Of a stretch of DNA of 64,000 bases, positions 23,561-35,500 are shown one piece after another. The translations under genes were made by a program, and so were the position numbers. Position 1 is the first letter of the stretch, and every line of letters starts with the position of its first letter. Source of the DNA: Mauremys mutica (Eukaryota; Chordata; Testudines; Geoemydidae); NCBI RefSeq assembly GCF_020497125.1, contig NC_059089.1, forward strand, positions 28,104,282-28,168,281, in the 5' to 3' direction. The notes under the pieces are model-generated. The model made no database searches and was not told the origin of the DNA. It worked only from the letters and a program-made list of their open reading frames with translations.

Positions 23561-26500
23561 GCCTCTCCCTTAAACCAAAACACACCCCCTCCATCCCAAA
23601 GCTGTAGCACGAAGTCATCTGCTCTGGAACACAATGGAGTGAAGAAAGGCTCCCGGACAAGGCACAGAAGCCTTACAGGGTTAATTAGCAACAAATACTT
23701 TCCAAGGCACCTTCCAGCTTTTATGTTCACCTCTGCCTTTGTGTACGCTCAGTCACGGCCAGAAATGGCATGGGCATGGGGCGGGGGGAGGTTGCCTACC
23801 TTGACTGTGCCTTTCTGCCTGCACCCCAAAGAGCGACAGTGATTTCCCAGGTTTCAGAGGGTTAGCCGTGTTAGTCTGTATCAGCAAAAACAACGAGGAG
23901 TCCTTGTGGCACCTTAGAGACTAACACATGTCTTTAGGCATAAGCTTTCATGGGCTAGAACCCACTTCATCAGATGCATGAAGTGAAAAATACAGGAACA
24001 GGTAGAAATACATGAAAGGATGGGGGTTGCTTTACCAAGTGTGAGGTCAGTCTAATGAGATAAATCAAGTAACAGCAGGATACCAAGGGAGGAAAAATAA
24101 AGGCGATGGCTAGTGGCGTTCTGTTACTTTCCATCACGGCAAACCTCGTGGCTAAACTTTGTGACTTTGTCCTCACCCACAACTATTTCAGATCTGGGGA
24201 CAATTTATACTTTCAAGTCAGCAGGCCTGCTATGGGTACCCGCATGGCCCCACAGTATGCCAACATTTTTATGGCTGACTTAGAGCAACGCTTCCTCAGC
24301 TCTCGTCCCCTTATGCCCCTACTCGCGCTACACTGATGACATCTTCATCATCTGGACCCATGGCAAGGAGGCCCTTGAGGAACTTGACCAAGATTTCAAT
24401 GATTTCCACCCTACCATCAACCTCAGTCTGGATTAGTCCACACAAGAGGTCCACTTCCTAGACACTACAGTGCTAATAAGTGATGGTCACATAAACACCA
24501 CCCTATACCGGAAACCTACTGACTGCTATACTTACCTACATGCCTCCAGCTTCCATCCAGACCACATCACACAATCCATTGTCTACAGCCAAGCTCTAAG
24601 ATACAACTGCATTTGCTCCGATCCCTCAGACAGAGACAAACACCTACAAGATCCCTATCAAGCATTCTTAAAACTGCAGTGCCTACCTGCTGAAGTGAAG
24701 AAACAGATTGACAGAGCCAGAAGGGTACTGAGAAGTTACCTATTACAAGACAGGCCCAACAAAGAAAGTAAGAGAATGCCACTAGCCAACACCTACAGCT
24801 CCCAACTAAAACCTCTCCAGTGCATCATTATGGATCTACAACCTATCCTGAAGGACGATCCCTCACTCTCACAGACCTTGGGAGACAGGCCAGTCCTCGC
24901 CTACAGACAGCCCTCCAACCTGAAGCAAATACTCACCAGCAACTACACACCACACAGCAAGAACACCAACCCAGGAACCAAACGCTGCTACAAACCCTGG
25001 TGCCAACTCTGTCCACATATCTATTCAAGGGACACCATTGTAGGACCTAATCACATCAGCCACACCATCTGGGGCTCGTTCACCTGCACATCCACCAATG
25101 TGATATATGCCATCATGTGCCAGCAGTGCCCCTCTGCCATGTACATTGGCCAAATCTCTACACAAAAGAATAAATGGACACAAATCTGACATCAGAAATC
25201 ATAACATTCAAAAACCAGTAGAAGAACACTTCAATCTGGTCACTCAATAACAGACGTAAAAGTGGCAATTAGTCAGCAAAAAATCTTCAAAACCAGACTC
25301 AAATGTGAAGCTGCAGGACTGGAATTAATTTGCAAACTGGATACCATCAGATTAGGCTTGAATAAAGACTGGGAGTGGTTGGGTCATTACAAAACTTAAA
25401 CTTAATTTCCCCAATACTGATTTCTCCCTACTGTTACTCACACCTTCTTGTCAACTGGCTGTAATGGGCCACTCTTGTACCACTTCAAAAGTTATGTTTC
25501 CTCCCTTGGTATCCTGCTATTAATTGATTTATCTCATTAGACTGACCTCACACGTGGTAAAGCACCCCCATCCTTTTATGTATTTATACCTGCTCCTGTA
25601 TTTTCATGCATCTGATGGATTCTAGCCCATGAAAGCTTATGCCTAAATAAATTTCTTAGTCTCTGAGGTGCCACAAGGACTCCTCGTTGTTTTTAATGAT
25701 TTCCCAGGTTGCCCCTGTCCTGGCCACCATTTTTCTGGCTGAGGATTGGGAAGAGGCCCATCCACCCCTTGCTCACCTGTAAGCTGCTGGTGACTGAAGT
25801 CAGGAAGTTGCAGTCCATGAAGCCTTGTGGTACAATCCTGGCTTCTGCAAACACTTATGCACATGCTTAATTAGATATGTGAGTTGTCCCATGGTCTTAT
25901 TTCTGGCCTTCTGAGGGACCACGTGCATCAAGGGAGACCAAAGTCACGGTGAATTTCTCAGCTTGGACTGGGAGCTCTGTGGTGTTGGCAACAGGATTCA
26001 TTGTCGCTGGGCGTGTGTTAGCATTGTGTTCTGGAGGAGACCTTGGCAGTGCAGCACCCAACCACATGTGTAGATAAACTAAGTTATTTGGTCTGCTGGG
26101 TCAGTTGCAATAGTAGCTCCAGTAATCTGCAAGATGATATAGAGTCCTAGCGACCTTGGCCTGCTGATTAGTCCATTGGAAGTTACTGGACTTTGTGGTG
26201 AGCGAGCAGCATGTGAGGTGCAAGCTGTGCTGAGAAGTGTGAAGTGTTTTGCTGCAGGCGCTTACACGTTTGTATTTCTTGATTTCTGACCCCCCTCACC
26301 CCCCGCCAAGGTGATAACGTGCATTTCCTCCTCCTGGAGCACTGGCCAGGCAATGGCATTGGTGACCTGCAGCATTATTTATTCACCTCCAACTTACATC
26401 ACTGGGACTTGTGTATTTTTGCTCTGGCGTTTGGGAAGGTTTACTCAGCTCCATTCAACCTTATCATGTGTTAGGCTCTGTCTAGACTAGGGTTTAAAGA

Positions 26501-29500
26501 TGTGGTGTTAGGTCAGGCCAGTGAACATGAGCTAATTTACACTTTCTAAAGGCCAGGTCTATCCTTCAGTTAAACCTGTAAAGCTCTGTCGATCAGGGGT
26601 GTGATTTCTTTTTATTAACACAGCTTTGCTGGTATAAGCCTTAGCATGGATGTAGTTATGCCAGTATAATTATGTACAACTGTTCTCACACCCATATAGC
26701 TAATGCCAATTCCCTGAACCAGTATAAACACAGTTATACCAGTATAACCATGTCCACCATGGGGCAGCTTTGCCTGTTTAGCTGTATTGGCCTAACAATA
26801 CCCGCAAAACCCTCTGAATGTACATAAGGCCTAACACTCTTGTCAAGACAAGGCAAATTGTACGTCAGCGGGTGCCAAAGTAGTCAAGGTAAAGCTTAGA
26901 TTCCCCACTAGGTTTCAACTCAACCAAGTTAGCATGTGCCAAAGCAGTGGTTTTCAACCAGCGGTATGCGTGCCTGGTACACAGCGGTCTTCCAGGCAAT
27001 ACATCAACTCACCTAGATATTTGCCTAGTCTTACAACAGGCTACATAAAAATCACTAGCAAAGTCAGTACAAGCTAAAATTTCATACAATGACTTGTTCA
27101 TACTGCTCTATATACTGTACACTGACATGTAAGTACAATATTCAAATTGATTTATAATTATATGGTAAAAATGTGTAACAGTGTGCAGTGACACTTTTGT
27201 ATTTTAATGTCTGATTTTGTAAGCAAGAATTTTTAAGTGAGGTGAAACTTGGGGGGTACGCAAGACAAATCAGAGCCCTGGAAGGGGTACAGTTGTCTGG
27301 AGAGATTGAGAGCCACTGTGCTAAAGTTTGGCCTTGTCTTGACTGGAATGTTAGCTCACTCAATCTAACACACACTAACATCATCTAACGATGCATCCTT
27401 AAATCCTAGCCAAGACTGGGCCTTACCCATCTACTTTCCTCTGGGTACAATAGGATATTTAAAGCTTAATCTGATGTAGTTGATGGGGTCATGGCACTGA
27501 CCATAATGCGTCGGTTCTTGTCCATTATGCACAGCTGTCTCCAACACCAAATCTAAGGCTTTAGCTCTCTTCCCGTGACACGAAGGCGCTTGTCTAACGA
27601 CCCTGGAACCGAAATAACTCAGATGGAACTAGGTCGGATGGAATTCAAACCTTAGGTTATTTCAGTGCAAGTCGTCCCTGTGTGGACACTTTATTTGGAC
27701 TGAGTGTCCTATTTCAATTTCCTTTGTCGATTTTTTTTTTTAATGATTTAAGAGAAATTGAAATAGGGCACTGGTAATCCAGAACAAGTGTCCACAAAGG
27801 GACTTGCACTGACATAACTACAGGTTTAAGTGACGGCTAATTTAGTTATTTCAGTTCCTGTTTCTGGTTAGACCAGCCCAAGTTTCCATCGGTGCTGCAG
27901 ACTGTAACTGTGCTGAGCAGGTGGCAGCTGCACTGAAAGTGGGGCCCTTCCTTAGCTCAAGTGTAGCGAGGACCTAATGCAAAACGATAGCTTGCTTCAT
28001 GGATGACGATTGAAACCGAAGATGTGGCTGCCTGTGACCATCAAAGCTTCCATGGCGTTGGAACCCAGTATCCTGGCCAAAATCTAATTGTCTGCCTAAA
28101 ATTCTCCGCTGTGGTAAAACTGGCTGTGAGCTATTAAGCAGCTGGTACTTCACACCCCAGATGTGGCTGCGTTTTGGTGGTGGGCGAAGGGATCATGTAT
28201 GTGTCTCAGTTTGTAGTGCTTGCAATCCACTTTGTGCTGAGAGTTGGTATGTAAATGTAAGAGTGCTATCAATAGCTACAGCTTTTTAGAATGAACTTGC
28301 AAACAATCTTCCAATGGTATTTGAATTAAGGCTGCAGTAATGTCTCTCGCCATAGACTTTGTAGCTTTATTTCTCCTTTGGTACAGGAAGTTACTAAGAG
28401 GTTTTAATTTTTCAGTTTAATCTTTGCTAAATGCCATTCTGCCTTTGTGGTAACAAGTTAGTGTCAAAAGTGTGGCGCATGTGGTTGAAGGAGGAAATGA
28501 TAAGAAAATTGTTCTCCCTGCCATTCAGCGTTAGGACTGTGCTGGTTTCTCGTGACATGTTGTGTATCCACCAAGTAGATTATCGGATCTGCTCCACTCT
28601 CACACAATTTGTTCTTTAAGTTATTTGTTTTTGAATTTGTAAAACTTTGTTTTGTAGTTTACCTTAGTGTTCCATTCTTTAAACTAACAAAAATTCACCC
28701 TTAGAGTATGCAAGTATGTTTGTCCTGTGCTCTAGTGTTCCTGTGCCTGTGATCAGGGCGTACTAATGAAATACTGGAAATGGACAATAAAGCTATTATA
28801 AATATACGTGTAGAGTAAACCAATACAAATGAAGATGACATACTATGAAAATAAGGTGGGAGAGAAAGGTAGGGAAGGAGAAAGGGAAAGAGTGTGTTTA
28901 TAAAGATATAAACACAGGTGATTAGGATACCAGTCAGAAGGGGAGCTCTGTATATCTGTTGATCTGTGACCTAAGGGAAGTTAGCAAAGGCTGTAAAATG
29001 AAGTCTTATGGGAGAAGCTAGGATAAAAAGAACTAGACTCAGCTTTGATCTAGTTGGACAATGTAACTTGTTTCAGTAATGAGCACTGTTAGCAACCCCC
29101 TCAAGGATCCTGGGTTTTCCCAGAAACTCAGAGGACTCTTTTGAAGGGATCTAAGCCACTAGAGCATGTTACCTGAGAGCACTCTGCTTCTTCCAAATGA
29201 GGAATATTTGTGTAGGCAAATAAAGGCTCTCAGTTAAAGTCCACAGGTCCCATGAATAGAATCAGTGTCTCCCTGACTGTGTGCTCCTCAGCCCAGGTGA
29301 TCAGCAGTGTTCTCTCCAAAGCTGGGCCCAGAGCTAAAAACCCCTAAATATTGTGTGTGTGTTTGTAGAAAGGGGTCAAAAGATCCTCCGACTGGGGATC
29401 CTATTTCAGTTTGGGTGACCTTTGCCACTGAATGCTTGTTTGATATTCATCCTTTTGAAATAATCTGTCCTGATAAACCTTCTGCTATTGGCCCCCTGCC

Positions 29501-32500
29501 TCCCTCTCGTCACTGTCGTGTTGGCCACTCTTAAGGCTGAAGATCTCTCTAGAATGGGCTACACCAGGATCAGGCTGTGCGCCGCTGGGTCCGTTCTCTT
29601 TTCAAAGGCCAGCAGTCTATTGGCTCAGAGCCCGGTGCGGCAGGAAGTCCGGCCCAGCTGATTAATGTCTTGTCCACAGGTAAAGTCTCAGACATCTTGA
29701 CTCTTGGCGGGTTTGCGGTATGGAAGGTTGATCTCTGCTGCATGGCCCCTATAGAGCCCTGCCAGGCGAGCTATCTGCAGTGGGATGGAGTTGAGACACT
29801 GGTTAGTGTCCTCTAGCAGTGACAAAGGGTAGCGTGGGGGAACGATCAGGTTTTCAGAGGTTATTGTGAGTCTCTCCTAGAGGATCAGGCTCTTCCTCTT
29901 CCACCCCCTGTAGCTTTGAGGAGCTCTCAGAACGTGATGTACTGTCTGGGTCACTGCGGTCATGTTCTCCCCATCAGCTGCCCCTCAGGATTACTGGAGA
30001 ACTCTCCACAGGGCAGTGGTAAGAGAATGTTTCAAGTGAAGGGATGGTCAGGCTGACTCTGATGTGTTGAACCCTGTGGGGAGAGAGCTCCCACTAACCA
30101 ACCAGCAAGAAGCAGCCGGGGCTCCTTATTATAGTGATGGATCAGGATGGCAGTGCTTGCATTTCCTAGGTGAATGCAGGCGTTCACCCGTGCTGCGTCT
30201 GCTCCGCAGTGTGGGAGCCTGACTCCTCTGTGCCGCGGTTACCACAAGGAAAATGAAGAGTTGGCTTAATTATAACGATGTGTGACCCTGCTCAGGGTGA
30301 GCTGCTGATGCAAATAGTGATGTGGAGATCTCAGGGAAGAACTTGTCTACTTCTCCCCAGCCATCTACGTGCCTCCCTCCACGCTCTCCTTTGCATGTGG
30401 AATATCCTCTCCTCCTCCAGATCCCTCCTCCAGGCCCCTCTCTGTTGTGATGCCGACAAGAGACTGGCTAGCAAATAATAGTCAGCTTGAAGGCCAGTTG
30501 GGGATGGTTGTTCTGGACTGACTTAATAATAAAATCAGCACTATGAACAATGTCCATCAAAAGTGTATTCTCCCAGCCTTGGCCTGTTGCTTGTCGATAT
30601 AGATTTTGAGGTTTCCAGGCAGGGACCAGTCCCCCTGTGCATGTGGGCAGCCTAGAGTGCGGGTGCTACTGGAGTGCAAGAGATGGTGAGTGAGCTCTTT
30701 GGCAGGCAAATTCCCTCTCCCCTAACGAGCAGCGATTTGAATCTATCCTCCTAGAGCTCGGCATCTTCGGTCTCTCAGCCAACACGGACTGGATGTGCAC
30801 AGGGCATTTGGACTGACCTAAAGAGAGAGTGCTTCCCGCTAATGGGAAAACGATCTCTTAATTGATTCGATCTGTTCCCAAAGCGACCCTGCTCAGGATG
30901 GAGCGGGGGTGGGGGGCCTTTCCATACAGAATTATACAAACACTGAGGGTAGCAAATGGGATTATAAAATGCAGTTCTCAGCTGCAGTGCGTCTAGCCAG
31001 GAGTACAGGTCAGCCTTGCATTGTTTAAAGAGAAGCTTGCTGTGATAACGAGCCGTCTAATAGAAATGTTTGCGTAATCCTCCATCTTCATTTAATCCAT
31101 TCTTTTATTGTTAAGGAAAAAATCACAATGAGTTCAGACACATGACGGTAAAGCAAGCAAACTTAATTCATGTCCTCCAGGGAGGAATGAAGTGTAACCA
31201 ATTGTGTTTGCCCAGCCAGGGTCTCCTCTGTGACCTGTGTAAAGTTCACAAAAATATTTATCTGCATTCCCAGTGGACATCCTCCATACCCATTGCAGGT
31301 GCATCCCAGGACCATCCCCAAGATGAGAAATTGCCCTAAATAGGCAACCTGCAGCCCAGCAGAGCTGGCTAAATAATCCTAGTGCTTCTGTGACATGGCG
31401 CTGTAGCGACGCGGCCCTGGTAGCAAAGTGCAGGACTGATCAGAGTGCACGTGCTGGGCCCCTGGGCAAGGGAAAGGCTCCCGCTCCGTGTGAGCCGGGG
31501 TTTGGCAGCAGAGCTGTAAGAGTGGCGCTAGGCGTCGTACGTATGTCCATGGCGCAGTGTGTGATAGCCGAACCCCACCCCAGAGCACTAGCCGTCTGAG
31601 GGCGCGGCCCAAGCCCTCGATGGGGTGAGGGCTGCAGAGCTGGAATGCTTCCCAGAGCAGCTGGGTCTTCAGGAGGCTTGCGATGGAGGGAATGCTGGGA
31701 GTTTAACGCACACTGATTGGCCGGTGGGTGCTGTGAAAGACCGCACAAAGGCATGGGAAGCTCTAAGGTCACTGCCTTCCCCGAGGTGATCCCCTCAGCC
31801 TCATGTGAAGCCAACACATCCCTCTGGTTCTACAGCACCTTGCACAATGGAGCCCTGTTTGTGACCAAATGCACGTCTAGTTCCTGTTGGCTCGAGGAGC
31901 CAGGGCCCGAGTCTGTGCAGTCCTGCTCCATTGGGCCCGTATTGTTATGCACAGGTCTAGCCCGGTCTGGGTATGCTTCCCGCCGATAACTTGGAGCCTG
32001 TTTGCCAGGTTACAGTGCCGTGTCCTCACTGGCTGTGTCGCAGGGGAACTGGGCTAGGATGGAATGTGTCGTGCTGGCCACGCTGTGCTGCTCAGCCAGG
32101 AATAAGAGCCAAGCTCTGGCCTTCCTTTGGGTGCGTGCACACGTCTCCCTCGCCCCTGGAGACTGTCACATCTGTGACTCAGCCCAGCAGCATCCAGCTC
32201 CTGCCATCTCAAAGGAGAAAGGCCTGTTTCTTTAGCTCTTAACCTCTGCTGTTACCAGTACAAAAGGGCTTTGTCTGAGCGGTGACAAAGTAAGGATTGA
32301 TGTAGTTTCCTGCCCCCCCCCGCCATGCTGTGAGTCAGACACCCACAAAACAGCTTTGTGCTTTTGCTACACGGCACCTCATTGACAAAAGCACCTTTCC
32401 CCCCCTAGATTGAGGGCGGATTTGTGTCAGCCTTAATGGAATGAGAAGTGCATTTGTATTGAGCTACGCCCCAGGGTACGTCCAGAAGCTCCTGCTTGTG

Positions 32501-35500
32501 TATGTGGCTCCCTCCAGGATCTGAGACTTGTTCTAAGGGTTGCAGACAGCCCCCTGGGCTGGCACTTGAGTCAGACAACGGGCTGCTAACTTCTAGGGTG
32601 ACAGGTCTTGAAGGAAAACTCAAGCGGATGCTCTGGCAAGTCTCTGTTCAGTGCAGCATGGTCCATACCAGTGCGGCTGCAACACTGCCAACGTCCCAGT
32701 GGAGACAAGGCCAGAGAAATACTGGTGTTTAGAATCTCTGGGCATCTTTCCCACTATGCAAAGTTCTCCCAGGCATCTGGATGGTTCCCCAGAATTATTT
32801 CCCCTGCGGAGTCCTCTGAGCCGTGCACCATTCCCCGGTGCTCTGGTGGTAGAGGAGGGACAGGGGCCTTTGATGCTGTTGTTATTTTTCTCTTGGGAGA
32901 CACTTGGATTCTCTGATGGGGCCAGTCCAAGCAGTCAGATAAGCAGCAGCCTTGCCATTGAGCCACCGTGCTCCCAGGCAGAGGGCGTTGGATGGGACTT
33001 TCACGAAGCCGATGAAGGCCATTTCTGGGGTTATCAAGGGGGCTCCACAGAGCACCCAGCCTGTGCTGTCCCAAGAGTGAGTGAGCTCAAAGTCCTGTTC
33101 TCTGCTGCTCAGCTGCCGCAATGTTTTTTCCTCTGCTGGGGACCCAGCTCCTGTGGCCGGCCGCAAAGGCAGATGCTTAAACTGTCCCTTCCCAATGAGG
33201 CGTGGAGCCGCAGGCCAGGTTCTCAGCAGAATGACATTGGGAGAGTTGGTGCCTAGATCCCATCACATCCAATCCCATTTGGGAATTGTTGGATTCCAAG
33301 ACCAGCTACACAGTGCAGGGGCTTAATAGCTTTGGCTAGTCAGGTTTGGGCTGTGGGACTGCAGCCGTTCGCCTTCATACTGAGCTCTCTGTACCCTCCT
33401 TTACTCTGCTCCCACTGCTGAGCCTCATGCCTGGCAAGCATCCTGCAATACCGAAACCACACAGCAGCGCTACATGTGCCTTTGAGGAAGTGATCCCTCC
33501 TTTACATGTGCAGGAAGCTGGAACTTCATGTTTTCTCTGAAACCGTGATCTCCTCAGAGTCCAACAGCTGCTGGCAATGTCCATAGCAAAATAACTCGAT
33601 GTGGGGAGACTTGAGGGCTACTAATGAGAAGAAGTGTATTTTTGATCCTGGGTGCAATAAAGCAAGAAGTATTTTCAGCCAGTGACTGAGAGTGAAGACT
33701 AGGGAGACTACACAAATTGTTCATGATTCACACCAGAAAAGTTCAGCTCCACCAGAAACCATGGTTACAAGGAGCCCCGGTAATTCTGGAATTGCATGGG
33801 AAGTTTGCTTCTCCTTAGATGCTCACAGCTCACGAGGGGCTTATTTTCAATTTTAAAAAAATTCTGTTAATGATTTTCACTAACTCTCATAGACTACAGC
33901 AGTCTTCCGTCCGTGCAGCTGCTTCTCACTAAGCCCTTAGTTCCGTGGGAACCCAAAACTGCAGTTGCAGGGATAAACAGCGTCCGGGGCCAGCATCTCC
34001 CTGTAATTCTTGAGGTTAAAGAGCTGCAGGCGGCTTGAGCTACATTTCTGTGTGAGCCAGTTAGACAATGCTGAGGAACTCCGCTAGACATAGAAAGAAA
34101 GGAAGAGCCGTCTGGGATGGGGGGAAGTGGTGACCCTTCCGGCCCTGCTCTAAAAGGGGCACTGAGACGAGGGCTGAGTGAAATGAGCCAGCGTAACTCA
34201 TTGGTGTGGAGGATTCTGATGACAAACTGCATTCTGCATCTCCTGACTTCTGTGCATTTAAAATCTCAAGCTAAATGTTGTGCCAGCTTGCGGGGAGACG
34301 AGGGGATGCAGTGGTGATGTGGCTGAACTCTTTCGTTCTGGACTAGCGCTGGCTGGACACTAGCAAACGTTTTCAGAAAGGTTCACAGAAATGTTCTGGT
34401 TTTTTCATTGAAAAGCGAGAAAGTTTCAAAAGAAATGAAGTTTTTATGCAAAACTGTCCATTTTGGGAAAGTCCATCTGAGCTTAAATTGCTCGTGCTGT
34501 CCCTGTGCAGTGTGACCGGGCAGGCTTTCCCCAGCTCTGTAGCGCAGGATTGCATGCCAGCTCCCCTCCTCGGGGCCAGCGGGTCTTAGGAGGCGGGATG
34601 GGGCTGTGGCATAGTTTGCAGCAGAGTGACTCTTGGGTTGGCTTGTTAGAGAGGCTGAGGAGGAGAAGCTGCTTCAGGCAAATCACATGCACAAACAAGC
34701 AGTTGGTTTGTTAGCTGCCTAGAGGAAATGGCTTGGGGCAAAATTTTCAAAGGCTGCTAGTGATTTTTGGACATCCAATGTGAGTCGCCCCAAAGGGATG
34801 GGTGCCCATTTCAAAGGGTGATTGCTCAGCGCTCACTGGAAATGAGGCCTCCCCATATCACCAGTCACTTATGAAAATTTGTGGCTTTGCTGGTTTGTGG
34901 GTGTTTTCAAAGGCAAGGTATTGTCAGCTCCATTCTGAGCCTTTCAGGAGAGGAGTGCCTGTAGTGATGTCCGATCCCATTCGGGGTAGCTGCTTAGGAG
35001 GGAGTTGGGATGATGTTTGCCACAAATGGAAGGAAGCAAAGACTTTTTCATCCCAGCATTCTAGCATGTCAAGTCCTGGCACGAGACCTGAGGGCTCAGC
35101 CTGTGTTCGCCTACTGCCAGTCAGCACTGCCACGTCGGTACCAGCCTTTGTTGTCGCGTCTGAATGCAGCAGTAGCTGGTGATATGGAAACACTTGAGTG
35201 GAATAGACACCCTGCCCCTTTGCTTAGATAGCAGTCACCATTCTGAAATCTGCTGAGGGTATCTTTTCCGTCATGACCTAGGGAATATCATTATTTCTTT
35301 TAAGGACAGTGTGGATTCACCTAAGAGCCGTTAACATCAATATTTGTTACATATCAAAAGAAATTGATGGGCATCAGTAGGTCACTAAGCTATTGCGAGC
35401 AACTTGGAAATGTGTTTATCAGTAAACATATCTACACATCTCTATGCAGATTACATATTCTGTATTTTAATTCACACTATGCGGTGTCAGCACTGCACGG

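Larger units (their letters stand above)
23852..25696 (+). mobile_element. Penelope-like retroelement with inverted ends, plus strand
   Basis: Flanked by a 14-bp target duplication TGATTTCCCAGGTT (23840-23853 and 25697-25710; the boundary T's are ambiguous). The left end starts with a ~40-nt tail (GGTTAGCCGTGTTAGTCTGT). This is followed by a ~190-bp block that is the inverted copy of the right end, ending CACAAGGACTCCTCGTTGTT. Between them lies a 5'-truncated reverse transcriptase plus GIY-YIG endonuclease on the plus strand. It lies in MVB12B intron 1 in the sense orientation. Confidence 0.9.
26474..27422. mobile_element. Composite nested MITE cluster
   Basis: The outer ends are inverted copies: GGCTCTGTCTAGACTAGGGT on the left and, on the other strand at the right, GGCCCAGTCTTGGCTAGGAT. 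Inside lies a second MITE-like unit (about 26553-26833, GGCCAGGTCTATCC to TGTACATAAGGCC) and a hAT element with its own target duplication (26945-27318). The outer element is therefore the oldest insertion. Confidence 0.65.

Noticed and set aside
22528..23730. Very long open frames on both strands of the CpG island (400 codons minus, 338 codons minus, 218 codons plus)
   Set aside because: GC-rich DNA has few stop codons. The frames overlap each other, are Pro/Ala/Gly/Arg-rich without domains, and the true exon 1 of MVB12B lies inside them on the plus strand.
23852..23900. PLE 5' tail considered as a tRNA-derived pol III box A
   Set aside because: The TAGCCGTGTTAGTCTG word has some resemblance to box A spacing, but no box B (GGTTCGANNCC-type) follows within the expected distance.
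32651..33256. 201-codon plus-strand open frame in intron 1
   Set aside because: No recognisable domain, overlapped by open frames in other phases and on the other strand, and inside a spliced intron.
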